A DNA stretch of 64,000 nucleotides from Ferruginibacter sp. (GCA_028288705.1 JAQBNH010000008.1:270416-334415), one strand, 5' to 3'. Positions 51,626 through 61,010 are shown, numbered from the stretch's first letter. Made by a program: numbers and translations. Notes: generated from the letters alone by a model not told the origin.

Positions 51626-54367
51626 TTAAATGCTAAAAGCGGTATCAAGGATCTCGGCCTGTTCTTTTGCATGAACTTTTGCATAGCCTGTAGCTGTTGC
51701 TGCGCTTGCCTTACGGCTGATGATATGGAAATTGATGCGCTCCAGGTTCATGCGTAAAAAGCTTGCTGCACCCATATTCAGGGGCTCTTCCTGCACCCAA
51801 TACCAGATAGCTTTACTGTATTTTTTATAGAGTTCATCAAGTTGTTTCTGTGGCAATGGATATAATTGCTCCAGGCGCACGATCGCGATATCAGCCCGGC
51901 TTTCTTTGCTGCGTTTTTCTTCCAGATCGAAATAAATTTTACCACTGCACATCAGCACTTTCGTGATAGCACCCGCATCTTTCACATTCGCGTCGTCATA
52001 AATTTCTTTGAACGAGCCATTGGTAAACTCTTCCACACGGCTATAGCTGCCGGGATGACGAAGATTAGCCTTTGGTGTAAAATCCACCAAGGGTTTCCGG
52101 AAAGGCCATGCCTGCTGGCGGCGCATCACATGGAAGAAATTAGCTGCGGTTGTAATATTTGTGATCACCATATTTAATTCGGCACATTGCTGCAGAAAAC
52201 GTTCCAGCCTTGCGCTGCTATGCTCCGGGCCCTGACCTTCATACCCATGAGGCAATAAGAGCACCAGGCCATTCATGCGTTGCCATTTGGTTTCAGCAGC
52301 AGAGATAAACTGGTCGATCATCGTTTGAGCGCCGTTCACAAAATCACCAAACTGCGCTTCCCAAACAACCAGTGCATTCGGGTTTGCCATCGAATAGCCA
52401 TATTCAAAACCAAGAACCGCGTATTCACTTAAAAGAGAATTATAAATGCGGAATGGCGACTGGTTTTCGCTGAATTGGTTCAATCTGTTATACTCACTGT
52501 TGGTATTTTCATCACGTAAAGTCGCGTGGCGATGGCTGAACGTTCCGCGCTTTACATCCTGCCCGCTCATGCGAACATCTTTTCCTTCCGTCAACAAACT
52601 GGAGTAGGCTAATAATTCTGCTGTGGCCCAGTCGATCTTTTGTTCGTCGGTAAATAATTTAATTTTATCCTGGATCAGCTTCTCCACTTTACGCAAAGGT
52701 TTGAAGTCTGCCGGCCATTTCATCAGTCCGTCAAATAACTTTTTTAGTTCCGCTTCTGCAATGGCGGTAACAGGAGATCTATCGAAATCCTGTACGGTCG
52801 CCCGACGGAGGCTTTGCCACCAAAGCTCAGGTTTTTGATAGGTATAAGGCAAGGGGTGTTGTTTCACCTCATCCAGTCTTTCCTGTAGTTCTGCCAGGAA
52901 CTTTTGCTCCATTTGTTTGGCCAGCGCTTTGGCATCCGGCTCGCCGTTTTCAATCAGGTACTGCGTATATACTTCTCGTGGATTGAGGTGTTTATCTATC
53001 AGTGAATATAATTGCGGCTGCGTGAATTTCGGTTCATCACCTTCATTATGCCCGTGACGGCGATAACAAACCATATCAATAAAAATATCGCTGTTAAATT
53101 CCTGGCGGTATAGCGTCGCGATCTCCGACACTTTTACCACGGCTTCTGCATCATCACCGTTCACGTGTAAGACCGGCGCCTGCACCATCGCAGCAACAGA
53201 AGTGGAATAATCTGCACTGCGTGCATCATCAAAATCCGTGGTGAAACCGATCTGGTTATTGATCACGAAATGAATTGTTCCTCCGGTGTAATAACCTTTC
53301 AGGTTGCTCATCTGCAACACCTCGTACACGATACCCTGCCCTGCAACAGACGCATCACCATGAATCAGGATCGGCAGAATTTTATCGAAATCACTATTGT
53401 ATAATACATCTGCCTTGCTGCGTGCGTATCCTACTACCACGGGATCTACCGCTTCAAGATGCGACGGATTCGGACAAAGTTTTAAATGAATTTTATTACC
53501 AGCCGGCGTGTCTATCTCACTGCTGAATCCGAGATGGTATTTCACGTCGCCGGTACCCATGGTTGTATCAGGAACAGCAGTTCCTTCAAACTCTGTAAAG
53601 ATTTGCTCGTAAGTTTTGCCAAGCACGTTGGCCAGTACATTTAAGCGACCGCGGTGTGCCATCCCAATCATAACTTCCTGCACCTGGTTGGCTGCTGAAA
53701 CATTGATAATAGCATCGAGTGCAGCGATCGTGGTTTCGCCTCCTTCCAGGCTGAATCTCTTTTGTCCGATATATTTCGTGTGCAGAAATTTTTCAAACAT
53801 CACCCCTTCATTCAGTTTCTGAAGAATGCGTTTCTTCTGATCAATGCCCATCGGGTTATGGAAATCTTTTTCCATAGCGTTCGCCAGCCATTCTATTTTC
53901 TTAATATCATTCAGCGCACTATATTCTACACCAACATGAGCCGTATAAGATTTTTGCAGATGCGCTACGATGGCTTTTAAGGTTGTGCGGCCCAGGTTAA
54001 CAAACCGCCCGGCTTCAAACTCCTTGTTCAGGTCTTCATCTGATAAATTAAAATTGCTCAGCTCCAGGTTAGCATGCCTGTTCTTCCGTTCCCGGATAGG
54101 GTTCGTTTTAGCGATCAGGTGACCCTTTTTCCGGTAGGCCTGGATCAATTGGTAAACAGCAAATTCCTTGTCTAATTGTGCTGGCTGAGCATTGGGCTGG
54201 CCGTTGGTTTTACCTGTGCCAGGTGCAGCAACCGATACTGCAAAGTCGAAGCCTTCAAAAAATTTCCGCATCTCCACATCTACGCTGGCCGGATCTTTCA
54301 CAAAATCATTGTAGAGGTTCTCAATATAAGCCGGGTGCTGACTGGTGATGTACTGGAAATCCTTCAT
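51626..54367 (-). CDS. sucA: 2-oxoglutarate dehydrogenase E1 component
   Basis: A 913-residue thiamine-diphosphate enzyme. Signatures include the small N-terminal domain (YIENLYNDFVKDPASVD), the GMAHRGRLNVLANVLGK active-site segment, DGDAS-like loop HGDASVAGQGIVYE and LPHGYEGQGPEHSSARLERFLQ in the C-terminal domain. It decarboxylates 2-oxoglutarate in the citric acid cycle. The E2 gene (sucB) is not in this window. I chose the ATG at 54367; the frame continues 14 codons upstream. Confidence 0.96.
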   Translation of the reverse strand: MKDFQYITSQHPAYIENLYNDFVKDPASVDVEMRKFFEGFDFAVSVAAPGTGKTNGQPNAQPAQLDKEFAVYQLIQAYRKKGHLIAKTNPIRERKNRHANLELSNFNLSDEDLNKEFEAGRFVNLGRTTLKAIVAHLQKSYTAHVGVEYSALNDIKKIEWLANAMEKDFHNPMGIDQKKRILQKLNEGVMFEKFLHTKYIGQKRFSLEGGETTIAALDAIINVSAANQVQEVMIGMAHRGRLNVLANVLGKTYEQIFTEFEGTAVPDTTMGTGDVKYHLGFSSEIDTPAGNKIHLKLCPNPSHLEAVDPVVVGYARSKADVLYNSDFDKILPILIHGDASVAGQGIVYEVLQMSNLKGYYTGGTIHFVINNQIGFTTDFDDARSADYSTSVAAMVQAPVLHVNGDDAEAVVKVSEIATLYRQEFNSDIFIDMVCYRRHGHNEGDEPKFTQPQLYSLIDKHLNPREVYTQYLIENGEPDAKALAKQMEQKFLAELQERLDEVKQHPLPYTYQKPELWWQSLRRATVQDFDRSPVTAIAEAELKKLFDGLMKWPADFKPLRKVEKLIQDKIKLFTDEQKIDWATAELLAYSSLLTEGKDVRMSGQDVKRGTFSHRHATLRDENTNSEYNRLNQFSENQSPFRIYNSLLSEYAVLGFEYGYSMANPNALVVWEAQFGDFVNGAQTMIDQFISAAETKWQRMNGLVLLLPHGYEGQGPEHSSARLERFLQQCAELNMVITNITTAANFFHVMRRQQAWPFRKPLVDFTPKANLRHPGSYSRVEEFTNGSFKEIYDDANVKDAGAITKVLMCSGKIYFDLEEKRSKESRADIAIVRLEQLYPLPQKQLDELYKKYSKAIWYWVQEEPLNMGAASFLRMNLERINFHIISRKASAATATGYAKVHAKEQAEILDTAFSI

Positions 54368-54406
54368 TATGCTGACAATTTGGGTAAAACCGTTTAATTT
54401 TGGCTG

Positions 54407-54414
54407 CAAATATC
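54407..54414 (-). promoter_or_regulatory. Candidate -7 box of sucA
   Basis: GATATTTG on the minus strand, one mismatch to TAnnTTTG, about 40 nt upstream of the sucA ATG. Confidence 0.4.
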
Positions 54415-54541
54415 GGCTTTTATCTGAAGGAAAATGACGGTTTTATAGTTGAATTGGGATAAAACTGTTTTCAAATAGAAACAATTTGGCATACCTGTCA
54501 AAAAAAGTCTGTTAAAACGATTTCTTTTAAATACCATTCCC

Positions 54542-54549
54542 TATCTTTG
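54542..54549 (+). promoter_or_regulatory. -7 promoter box of rpsT
   Basis: TATCTTTG, full consensus, about 20 nt before the rpsT ATG with a purine-rich stretch between. Confidence 0.62.
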
Positions 54550-54569
54550 CAGCCCAAAAAAAAGAATAA

Positions 54570-54833
54570 ATGGCAAACCATTCAGCAACCAAGAAAGATG
54601 TGCGTCAGAGTGCTAAACGTAACGAACGTAACCGCTATTACGGTAAAACTACCCGTAATGCAATCCGCGATATAAAAACACTGGAAGAAAATAAAGCAGC
54701 TTCTGAAAAGTTGCCAATTGTAGCTTCAATGATTGATAAGTTAGCAAAACGTGGTACGATCCACAAGAATAAAGCTGCTAACCTTAAAAGCAAACTCGCT
54801 AAACGAATCAACGCGTTAGGTAAGCAAGCTTAA
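54570..54833 (+). CDS. rpsT: 30S ribosomal protein S20
   Basis: An 87-residue, very basic three-helix protein (MANHSATKKDVRQSAKRNERNRYYG to KSKLAKRINALGKQA), the normal length of bS20. It binds the 5' domain of 16S rRNA. It is a single-gene unit between a consensus promoter and a hairpin downstream, and it diverges from sucA. Confidence 0.96.
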   Translation: MANHSATKKDVRQSAKRNERNRYYGKTTRNAIRDIKTLEENKAASEKLPIVASMIDKLAKRGTIHKNKAANLKSKLAKRINALGKQA

Positions 54834-54863
54834 TCTGATCCTGATATTCAGCATTAAAATATT

Positions 54864-54893
54864 AAAGCCCGTCAAGTTTTCTTGATGGGCTTT
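54864..54893 (+). terminator. Terminator of rpsT
   Basis: AAAGCCCGTCAAG / CTTGATGGGCTTT (one G-T pair, TTTT loop) 30 nt after the stop. The T-run after the stem is short. Confidence 0.75.
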
Positions 54894-54932
54894 GTTGTTG
54901 ATAAATTAATCTCGCCGAAAGGGCCATTCCCC

Positions 54933-54940
54933 TAATTTTG
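54933..54940 (+). promoter_or_regulatory. -7 promoter box of the T9SS nuclease gene
   Basis: TAATTTTG matches TAnnTTTG; the predicted start site is about 23 nt before the ATG. Confidence 0.5.
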
Positions 54941-54966
54941 CCCCTGCTAAAATTTAAAACACTACC

Positions 54967-57732
54967 ATGATTAGAAAATTTACATTACTTACTTTTCTGT
55001 CGTTATTTGTTGGCCAGCTTTTCGCCCAGGTCAACATCAGCAATATTGCTGCAACATACACACAGGATTTTAATACCCTTGCCAATACGGGTACGTCATC
55101 GGTTTTTCCAACCGGATGGGCTTTGCTGGAATCCGGCACAGGTGCCAACACGACCTATACTGCAGATAATGGCGGTGTAAATAGTGGCAATACCTACAGT
55201 TATGGAACAACTGCCAGTGCAGAACGCGCGTTTGGCACTTTGCAGTCAGGAAGCGTTACACCAACTATTGGCGTTCAATTTCAGAATAATTCAGGTGCAA
55301 ATCTTACGCAGATCACCGTTAGTTACACCGGCGAACAATGGCGCCTGGGTGCAACAGGCCGGGCAGACAGGCTGGATTTTCAATACAGCACGAATGCAAC
55401 CTCGCTGGCGACAGCTTCAGGTACATGGCTGGACGAAAATAACCTCGACTTCACCGGACCCACAACTGCCGGAACTGTTGGTCCTTTAGATGGTAATGCA
55501 ACCGGCAATAAAGCCACTGTATCGTTTACGATCACCGGAATTAACATCGCTGACGGAAGCACTTTCTGGTTTCGCTGGAATGACTTCAACCCGGCTGGCT
55601 CGGATGATGGCCTGGCGATCGATGATATCAGCGTTTCTTTTAATGGCACGGTAATCCCTGCCTGCGCTGAACCTGCAGCACAACCGCAAAGCCTCGTGCT
55701 ATCTTCTACCCCAACTTCGATCACGGGAAATTTCACGGCAGCATCGCCTGTTGCAGATGAATACCTGGTTGTGAGAAGCACTGCTTCTACCTTATCGGCG
55801 TCGCCCGCAGATGGCACGAATTATAGCGTTGGTGCCGCTTTTGCCGGCGGAACTGTTGTTGCACTTACGTCAGGTACCAGCTTTACTGACCTGAATCTTA
55901 GCCCCTCAACCACCTATTACTATTTTATCTTTTCAGTAAATGACCAGGATTGCAGTGGCGGCCCGAATTATTTCAACCTCACACCGTTAGAAGGAAATGC
56001 AGCAACCACGGCACTTCCGGCCTGTACTGCCCCGGCAGCAAGTCCAACGAACCTTGTCCTTACCCCGGCTAACAGCAGCATCACCGGATCATTTACAGGA
56101 GTTGCCGGCGTAACGAAATACCTTACCGTAATCAGCACAACAAACAGTTTATCTGCAACTCCGGCTAACGGAACTGTTTATGCGAATGGTTCAGCTTTTG
56201 GTGGAGGAACAGTGGTGAAATTTGGAACGGGTACGAACTTTACTGCAACAGGTTTAAGCGTTGCCACCACTTACTATATTTTTGTTTTCGCTGCAAACAC
56301 AGAATGTTCCGGTGAGCCTTTTTATAACACGTCTTCATTAAACGGGACAGCTACAACAACCAATAACAGCACCGGCATTCCGGCAGGCTATTATGATGCA
56401 GCAACAGGACTCTCCTGCCAGCCATTAAAATCTGCGTTGAGAAATATCATCTCTGCAGGCTACAATCAACTGAGCTACACACCAGGTGTTTGGCAGGCTT
56501 ACCAGTTCACAGATATCCGTCGAAATGATGCTAACACTGCCGACATTATCTGGGATATTTACAGTGACAATCCAACAGGCCCGGAACCTTATACCTTTAC
56601 TTACCAGACCAATCAATGTGGTACTTACTCAGGTGAAGGAAGTTGCTACAACCGCGAACACTCCACGCCAAAATCATGGTTTGCAGATGCATACCCGATG
56701 TATACAGATGTTCATCATTTATACCCGACCGACGGCTATGTAAACAACGTACGGAACAACTTCCCGTATGGTGAGGTTACCAATCCAACTCAAACCTCGT
56801 TGAATGGCAGCAAACTGGGAACAGGCACCAACTTCGGCTATTCTGCTACGGTATTCGAACCCATTAATGAATACAAAGGCGACCTTGCCCGTACAAGTTT
56901 ATACATGGCCACCCGTTACGAAAACGAAATCATTGCAAATAACTGGTCAGCAAACGGTACCGCCAACGCGCTTTTTCTTAGTCCAACAGATGAACCGGAT
57001 GCTGCAAAAAGAAAATTACAGGTCTACGATAGCTGGTATTTGAAAACCGTTTTTAAATGGTTAAACCAGGATGCCGTAAGTCAGAAAGAAATTGATCGCA
57101 ACAATGCAATCTATTACCAGTCTGGCCAGAACAACAGGAATCCTTATGTAGATCATCCTGAATATGCGGCATTGGTTTTCGAGTGTACAGGAATTGTTCC
57201 GGTAACGATTGTTGATTTTACCGCAACTAAAAACAAAGAATCTGTATTGTTAAAATGGTATGCGACTTACGAAACAAGCTTTAAACAATTTGATATCGAA
57301 AGAAGCACGGATGGCAGCAACTTCAATAAGATCGGCCAGGTTGCCGGAAGGAATTTATCTAATTACAACTTTACCGATCTGCAATTACCAGCAGGATCTG
57401 TGGTATACTATCGTTTAAAAATGATCGATATCGACGGCAAATTCACCAATAGCAAAACACTGGTGGTAAAACTCAATAATAATTTATCAAATGCACTGGT
57501 ATATCCAAATCCAACAAAGGACAATCTTGTTGTGAAACTTTATCAAACCCTTGCGGCGAACAGCTCGCTGATCGTTACGGACGTTACCGGCCGGATGGTA
57601 AAGCAGCAGGCAGTTGCAGCCAACGAACTGAATATCGCAGTTGATGTACGCAGTTTGCCTGCCGGCAGGTATTTTATCCGTATTGCCAATGCGATGCAGG
57701 TGATCAATCAATCTTTTGTGATCATCGAATAA
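54967..57732 (+). CDS. T9SS-secreted endonuclease I-family protein
   Basis: A 921-residue multidomain exported protein. Order: signal peptide (1-20, ending LFAQ); a beta-rich N-terminal domain (about 25-230); two related FN3-like modules (about 230-350 and 355-465), each starting with a C-x-APAASPTNLVL-type segment; an endonuclease I (beta-beta-alpha-metal) domain (about 473-740) with the catalytic CYNREHSTPKSWF motif; an FN3-like module (about 745-830); and a C-terminal type IX sorting domain (about 845-921, YPNPTKDNL to the final FVIIE). It should be moved to the surface or released by the T9SS and cleave DNA or RNA, likely for phosphate or carbon. It is a single-gene unit with promoter and terminator. 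Confidence 0.9.
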   Translation: MIRKFTLLTFLSLFVGQLFAQVNISNIAATYTQDFNTLANTGTSSVFPTGWALLESGTGANTTYTADNGGVNSGNTYSYGTTASAERAFGTLQSGSVTPTIGVQFQNNSGANLTQITVSYTGEQWRLGATGRADRLDFQYSTNATSLATASGTWLDENNLDFTGPTTAGTVGPLDGNATGNKATVSFTITGINIADGSTFWFRWNDFNPAGSDDGLAIDDISVSFNGTVIPACAEPAAQPQSLVLSSTPTSITGNFTAASPVADEYLVVRSTASTLSASPADGTNYSVGAAFAGGTVVALTSGTSFTDLNLSPSTTYYYFIFSVNDQDCSGGPNYFNLTPLEGNAATTALPACTAPAASPTNLVLTPANSSITGSFTGVAGVTKYLTVISTTNSLSATPANGTVYANGSAFGGGTVVKFGTGTNFTATGLSVATTYYIFVFAANTECSGEPFYNTSSLNGTATTTNNSTGIPAGYYDAATGLSCQPLKSALRNIISAGYNQLSYTPGVWQAYQFTDIRRNDANTADIIWDIYSDNPTGPEPYTFTYQTNQCGTYSGEGSCYNREHSTPKSWFADAYPMYTDVHHLYPTDGYVNNVRNNFPYGEVTNPTQTSLNGSKLGTGTNFGYSATVFEPINEYKGDLARTSLYMATRYENEIIANNWSANGTANALFLSPTDEPDAAKRKLQVYDSWYLKTVFKWLNQDAVSQKEIDRNNAIYYQSGQNNRNPYVDHPEYAALVFECTGIVPVTIVDFTATKNKESVLLKWYATYETSFKQFDIERSTDGSNFNKIGQVAGRNLSNYNFTDLQLPAGSVVYYRLKMIDIDGKFTNSKTLVVKLNNNLSNALVYPNPTKDNLVVKLYQTLAANSSLIVTDVTGRMVKQQAVAANELNIAVDVRSLPAGRYFIRIANAMQVINQSFVIIE

Positions 57733-57754
57733 AACCGTTTAACCAACTATTTAC

Positions 57755-57785
57755 AAAGCCCTGCAAGTTTTTGCGGGGCTTTTTT
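57755..57785 (+). terminator. Intrinsic terminator of the T9SS nuclease gene
   Basis: AAAGCCCTGCAA / TTGCGGGGCTTT (one T-G pair) followed by further T. Confidence 0.85.
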
Positions 57786-57838
57786 ATGGCTGGCTTTTTA
57801 GCTGACAAAAAACGATGTAGATTGAAAAAATTTTTGGA

Positions 57839-59572
57839 ATGAGATATCTCTTTACAGCGACCGTTTTGTTATCGTTATCTGTTTGCCAGGCACAAATCAC
57901 GAGGTTTGAAAAAACTGCTGGCGCAGAAACCGCCACCTATTTTGAAGCCATTCAATGGTATAAAGATCTGGCAAAAAAGTCTCCTCTCATCTCGATTAAA
58001 CAATCTCCTGAAAACACAGACGCAGGATACCCGTTGCACCTGGTGCTCATCAGCGGGGATAAAAAATTTGATCCGATAGCCTGGCATCGTCAGAATAAAG
58101 TGGTGATCATGGTGAATAACGGGATTCATCCGGGCGAGCCCGATGGCATTGATGCCAGTATGATGCTGGTGCGCGATATCGTGAAGAGGAAGGTCAAATT
58201 GCCTGCGAACGTCGTATTGGGTTTCATTCCGGTGTACAACATCGGGGGATGCCTTAACCGCAATGCTTATACCCGCGCCAATCAAAACGGGCCGGAAGAA
58301 TATGGCTTTCGGGGCAATTCACAAAACCTGGATCTCAACCGCGATTTTACAAAAATGGATAGTCGTGATGCAAAAGCCTTTACACAGTTCTTTCATTTTT
58401 TGGAGCCGGATGTTCTTGTCGACAACCATGTAAGTGATGGTGCCGATTACCAGCATACGATGACGCTGATCAGTACCCAGTACGATAAATTAGGACCGGT
58501 TGCCGGAAAATGGTTGCGCGAGAAGTTTGAACCGGCGATCTATAAAAATATGGCGGCGAAGAATTGGGAACTGATCCCATATGTAGATTTTGAGACCACT
58601 GATTTTGACAAAGGCATGCGCATGTTTTATGATCCGCCAAGGTATTCTTCGGGCTATGCAGCACTGTTTAACTGCTTTTCGTTTATGCCTGAAACGCATA
58701 TGTTGAAACCGTACAAACAACGGGTTCAGTCTACTTATGACCTCATGGTTAGTTTTATTAATGAAAGTGCTGCAAATGCCGACAGCCTGGTGAATGCTAT
58801 CAAAGCAGCGCGTGTATTTACAACGAGCGGCCAGAAAGATTTCCCCTTAAAGTGGCTCCCGGATCCTTCAACATTGCGCCAGGTAAACTTTAAAGGATAT
58901 GAACGTGATTCTGCAAAAAGCCAGGCAACCGGCCTGCAGAAAATGTTTTACAATCACCAGAAGCCCTTCAGCAAGAGCATTAAATATTTTGATCGGTATA
59001 AACCCGCAGATATGGTAAAAAAACCGGAGGCCTATATTATTCCGCAAGGCTGGTATTCCGTGATAGAACGCCTGGGGCTGAATGGCGTAAAATATTCCAG
59101 GCTTAAGAATGATTCACTGGTTATTGTGGACGCTTATCATATCGACAGCTATAAATCTTATCCCACAGCTTATGAAAAACACCACAAAAATTTTGCAGTT
59201 CAGCTGAGCACCTCTACCCGCGAAATTAAATTCCTGGCCGGGGATTATATCGTTTATTTAAATCAGCCCGCAAACCGGTATATCATTGAAATGCTGGAAC
59301 CGAATGGCGATGACAGTTTTTTCAGCTGGAACTTTTTCGACGCCGTGTTACAGCAAAAAGAAGGGTATAGTGATTATCGTTGGGAAGATATCGCCGCAGC
59401 CATTCTGGCGGAAGACAGCGTTTTGCAACAAAAACTGGCTGAAAAGAAGCTCGCAGACCCCAAATTTGCCGCTAATTCCTCAGCCATATTGGATTTTATC
59501 TACAGAAGTTCCCCTTACTACGAAAAGGCTCATCTGCAATACCCTGTATATCGGGTTGAAAAGCAGGATTAA
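57839..59572 (+). CDS. Secreted M14-family zinc metallopeptidase
   Basis: A 577-residue protein with a signal peptide (cleavage near 19, VCQAQ) and an M14 carboxypeptidase domain. Zinc ligands are H97 and E100 (GIHPGEPDG) and H197 (VDNHVSDGADY), and the NLDLNRDF substrate-binding motif is at 163-170. A PETHM segment around 280 may supply the general-base glutamate. The last roughly 250 residues form a C-terminal region not seen in simple carboxypeptidases. It probably trims peptides or cell-wall peptides outside the inner membrane. Confidence 0.88.
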   Translation: MRYLFTATVLLSLSVCQAQITRFEKTAGAETATYFEAIQWYKDLAKKSPLISIKQSPENTDAGYPLHLVLISGDKKFDPIAWHRQNKVVIMVNNGIHPGEPDGIDASMMLVRDIVKRKVKLPANVVLGFIPVYNIGGCLNRNAYTRANQNGPEEYGFRGNSQNLDLNRDFTKMDSRDAKAFTQFFHFLEPDVLVDNHVSDGADYQHTMTLISTQYDKLGPVAGKWLREKFEPAIYKNMAAKNWELIPYVDFETTDFDKGMRMFYDPPRYSSGYAALFNCFSFMPETHMLKPYKQRVQSTYDLMVSFINESAANADSLVNAIKAARVFTTSGQKDFPLKWLPDPSTLRQVNFKGYERDSAKSQATGLQKMFYNHQKPFSKSIKYFDRYKPADMVKKPEAYIIPQGWYSVIERLGLNGVKYSRLKNDSLVIVDAYHIDSYKSYPTAYEKHHKNFAVQLSTSTREIKFLAGDYIVYLNQPANRYIIEMLEPNGDDSFFSWNFFDAVLQQKEGYSDYRWEDIAAAILAEDSVLQQKLAEKKLADPKFAANSSAILDFIYRSSPYYEKAHLQYPVYRVEKQD

Positions 59573-59594
59573 CGAGAATTCCGGGGGATTTCGG

Positions 59595-59627
59595 GGCCTT
59601 AAAATTTCTCCTTGATAAGGCCTTTTA
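59595..59627 (+). terminator. Candidate terminator of the M14 gene
   Basis: GGCCTT / AAGGCC with a 16-nt loop, followed by TTTT, 22 nt after the stop. Confidence 0.5.
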
Positions 59628-59643
59628 TATGCAACAATTTCCT

Positions 59644-59651
59644 TACCTTTG
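59644..59651 (+). promoter_or_regulatory. -7 promoter box of rpsF-rpsR-rplI
   Basis: TACCTTTG, full consensus. The predicted start site near 59655 leaves a leader of about 50 nt that begins with the hairpin at 59655-59673. Confidence 0.6.
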
Positions 59652-59654
59652 CCA

Positions 59655-59673
59655 CCCGTTTGAAATAAGCGGG
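59655..59673 (+). promoter_or_regulatory. Hairpin in the rpsF leader, possible S6:S18 autoregulation site
   Basis: CCCGTTT / AAGCGGG-type 7-bp stem (one T-G pair) with a 5-nt loop at the start of the predicted rpsF leader. Many bacteria control this operon through an S6:S18-binding leader; whether this hairpin fits that consensus needs a covariance search. Confidence 0.3.
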
Positions 59674-59706
59674 ATAAACAATTTTTTAATTAATAAATCA
59701 GGGAAA

Positions 59707-60060
59707 ATGAGCAACTACGAATTGATGGTGATTTTTACCCCGGTGCTTTCTGAGGAAGAGTATAAAGCTGCCCAGAAAAAATACGAAGCCCTCGTTACAG
59801 ACAACGGCGGTGAAGTAATGCACTCGAATCCATGGGGACTGAAATCACTGGCCTATCCTGTAGCCAAAAAGACCACTGGTCTGTATTGGGTTATGGAGTA
59901 TTCTGCGCCAACCAGCTTCAATGAAAAGTTGAAAATTCAACTTTTACGTGACGAATCAGCGATGCGTCACATGTTTACTGTACTCGACAAATACGCCGTT
60001 GAGTATAATACTAAAAAGAGAAGTGGCGTACATTCAGGAACAGCAAAAGCGGAGGCATAA
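59707..60060 (+). CDS. rpsF: 30S ribosomal protein S6
   Basis: A 117-residue bS6 ([20 protein letters not shown]), which pairs with S18 in the platform of the small subunit. The open frame begins 26 codons earlier, but the conserved start is the ATG at 59707, preceded by GGGAAA. It is the first gene of rpsF-rpsR-rplI; rpsR starts 2 bp after its stop. Confidence 0.96.
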   Translation: MSNYELMVIFTPVLSEEEYKAAQKKYEALVTDNGGEVMHSNPWGLKSLAYPVAKKTTGLYWVMEYSAPTSFNEKLKIQLLRDESAMRHMFTVLDKYAVEYNTKKRSGVHSGTAKAEA

Positions 60061-60062
60061 TC

Positions 60063-60329
60063 ATGGCAAAAGCAAATGAGATCAAATACCTTACAGCGAT
60101 AAAAGCTGAGAAGCGTCCAAAGAAATACTGTCGTTTTAAAAAGATGGGCATTCGTTACATCGATTACAAAGACGGTGATTTTCTGAAAAAATTTCTGAAT
60201 GAACAAGGAAAATTATTGCCACGCCGTATTACCGGGAACTCTTTGAAGTTTCAGCGTAAAGTGAGCGAAGCAGTTAAGAAAGCCCGTCAAATGGCGATCC
60301 TTCCTTACGTTACAGATCTGATGAAATAG
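60063..60329 (+). CDS. rpsR: 30S ribosomal protein S18
   Basis: An 88-residue basic protein with the [18 protein letters not shown] and [19 protein letters not shown] signatures of bS18. It binds 16S rRNA with S6. The gene is 2 bp after rpsF, so translation is coupled; rplI follows after a 136-bp gap that holds a structured element. Confidence 0.96.
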   Translation: MAKANEIKYLTAIKAEKRPKKYCRFKKMGIRYIDYKDGDFLKKFLNEQGKLLPRRITGNSLKFQRKVSEAVKKARQMAILPYVTDLMK

Positions 60330-60405
60330 AAAAGCTCCGTTCATCGGTTTAAGATGTTCAGGCTAACTATTTCAAAACAGGAATAATTAAACAACTTTTT
60401 TCACC

Positions 60406-60451
60406 ACCCTAATCCTGCTTTGCAGGAGAAAGTCCTTCACTGAGATTGGGT
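60406..60451 (+). ncRNA. Structured leader element between rpsR and rplI
   Basis: An outer stem (ACCC / GGGT, then AAT / ATT with one bulged T) encloses an inner hairpin CCTGC-TTT-GCAGG and an 18-nt single-stranded part. It ends 14 nt before the rplI ATG. The stem could hide or reveal the rplI start region, or serve as a ribosomal-protein binding site. I recognise no known riboswitch class. Confidence 0.35.
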
Positions 60452-60465
60452 AAAAATGCAAAACA

Positions 60466-60912
60466 ATGCAGGTAATATTAATACAAGATGTAAACAATTT
60501 GGGCGGTGCAAATGAACTGGTAACAGTAAAAAACGGTTATGGCCGTAACTACCTGATCCCACAGAAATTTGCAGTGGAAGCTAGTCCAAGCAACATGAAG
60601 CAGCTCCAGGAAAAAATGAAACAGCAGGCTAAAAAAGAAGCTAAATTATTAGCTGAATTGAATAGCGTAATTGCCGTTTTACAAAATGGTGCTTTAAAGA
60701 TTGGTGCTAAGACTGGTACAACCGGGAAGATCTTTGGTAGCGTAACTTCTGTTCAGATTGCTCGTGCAATCAAAGAACAAAAAGGTTACGAAATCGATCG
60801 CCGTCGTATCCAGATCATTGATGAAGTAAAAGAATTAGGCTCTTACAAAGCAAAAATCGATTTCGGTAACGGTAACGAAACTGATGTTGAATTTGAAGTT
60901 GTAGCAGAATAA
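60466..60912 (+). CDS. rplI: 50S ribosomal protein L9
   Basis: A 148-residue bL9 with the N-terminal domain MQVILIQDVNNLGGANELVTVKNGYGRNYLIPQKFAVEAS, a long connecting helix and a C-terminal RNA-binding domain. An upstream ATG at 60456 is out of frame, so 60466 is the start. It is separated from rpsR by 136 bp with a structured element and is followed by a strong terminator. Confidence 0.96.
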   Translation: MQVILIQDVNNLGGANELVTVKNGYGRNYLIPQKFAVEASPSNMKQLQEKMKQQAKKEAKLLAELNSVIAVLQNGALKIGAKTGTTGKIFGSVTSVQIARAIKEQKGYEIDRRRIQIIDEVKELGSYKAKIDFGNGNETDVEFEVVAE

Positions 60913-60933
60913 TTTTGACACTATAAAAAACAG

Positions 60934-60961
60934 GCCGCTCTTTTTTGAGCGGCTTTTTTTA
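60934..60961 (+). terminator. Intrinsic terminator of rpsF-rpsR-rplI
   Basis: GCCGCTC / GAGCGGC, 7-bp perfect stem, T6 loop, followed by seven T. Confidence 0.9.
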
Positions 60962-60981
60962 TGCAGTAAATGCTCCTTTTG

Positions 60982-61010
60982 TTGAATGCGCATTGTTTTG
61001 TCTAAGTTTA
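60982..61010 (+). promoter_or_regulatory. Promoter of the second L,D-transpeptidase gene
   Basis: TTG (60982-60984), an 18-nt spacer and TAAGTTTA (61003-61010; last base differs from the consensus G). The spacer is identical in length to those of the nuo and RRM-gene promoters. Confidence 0.55.
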
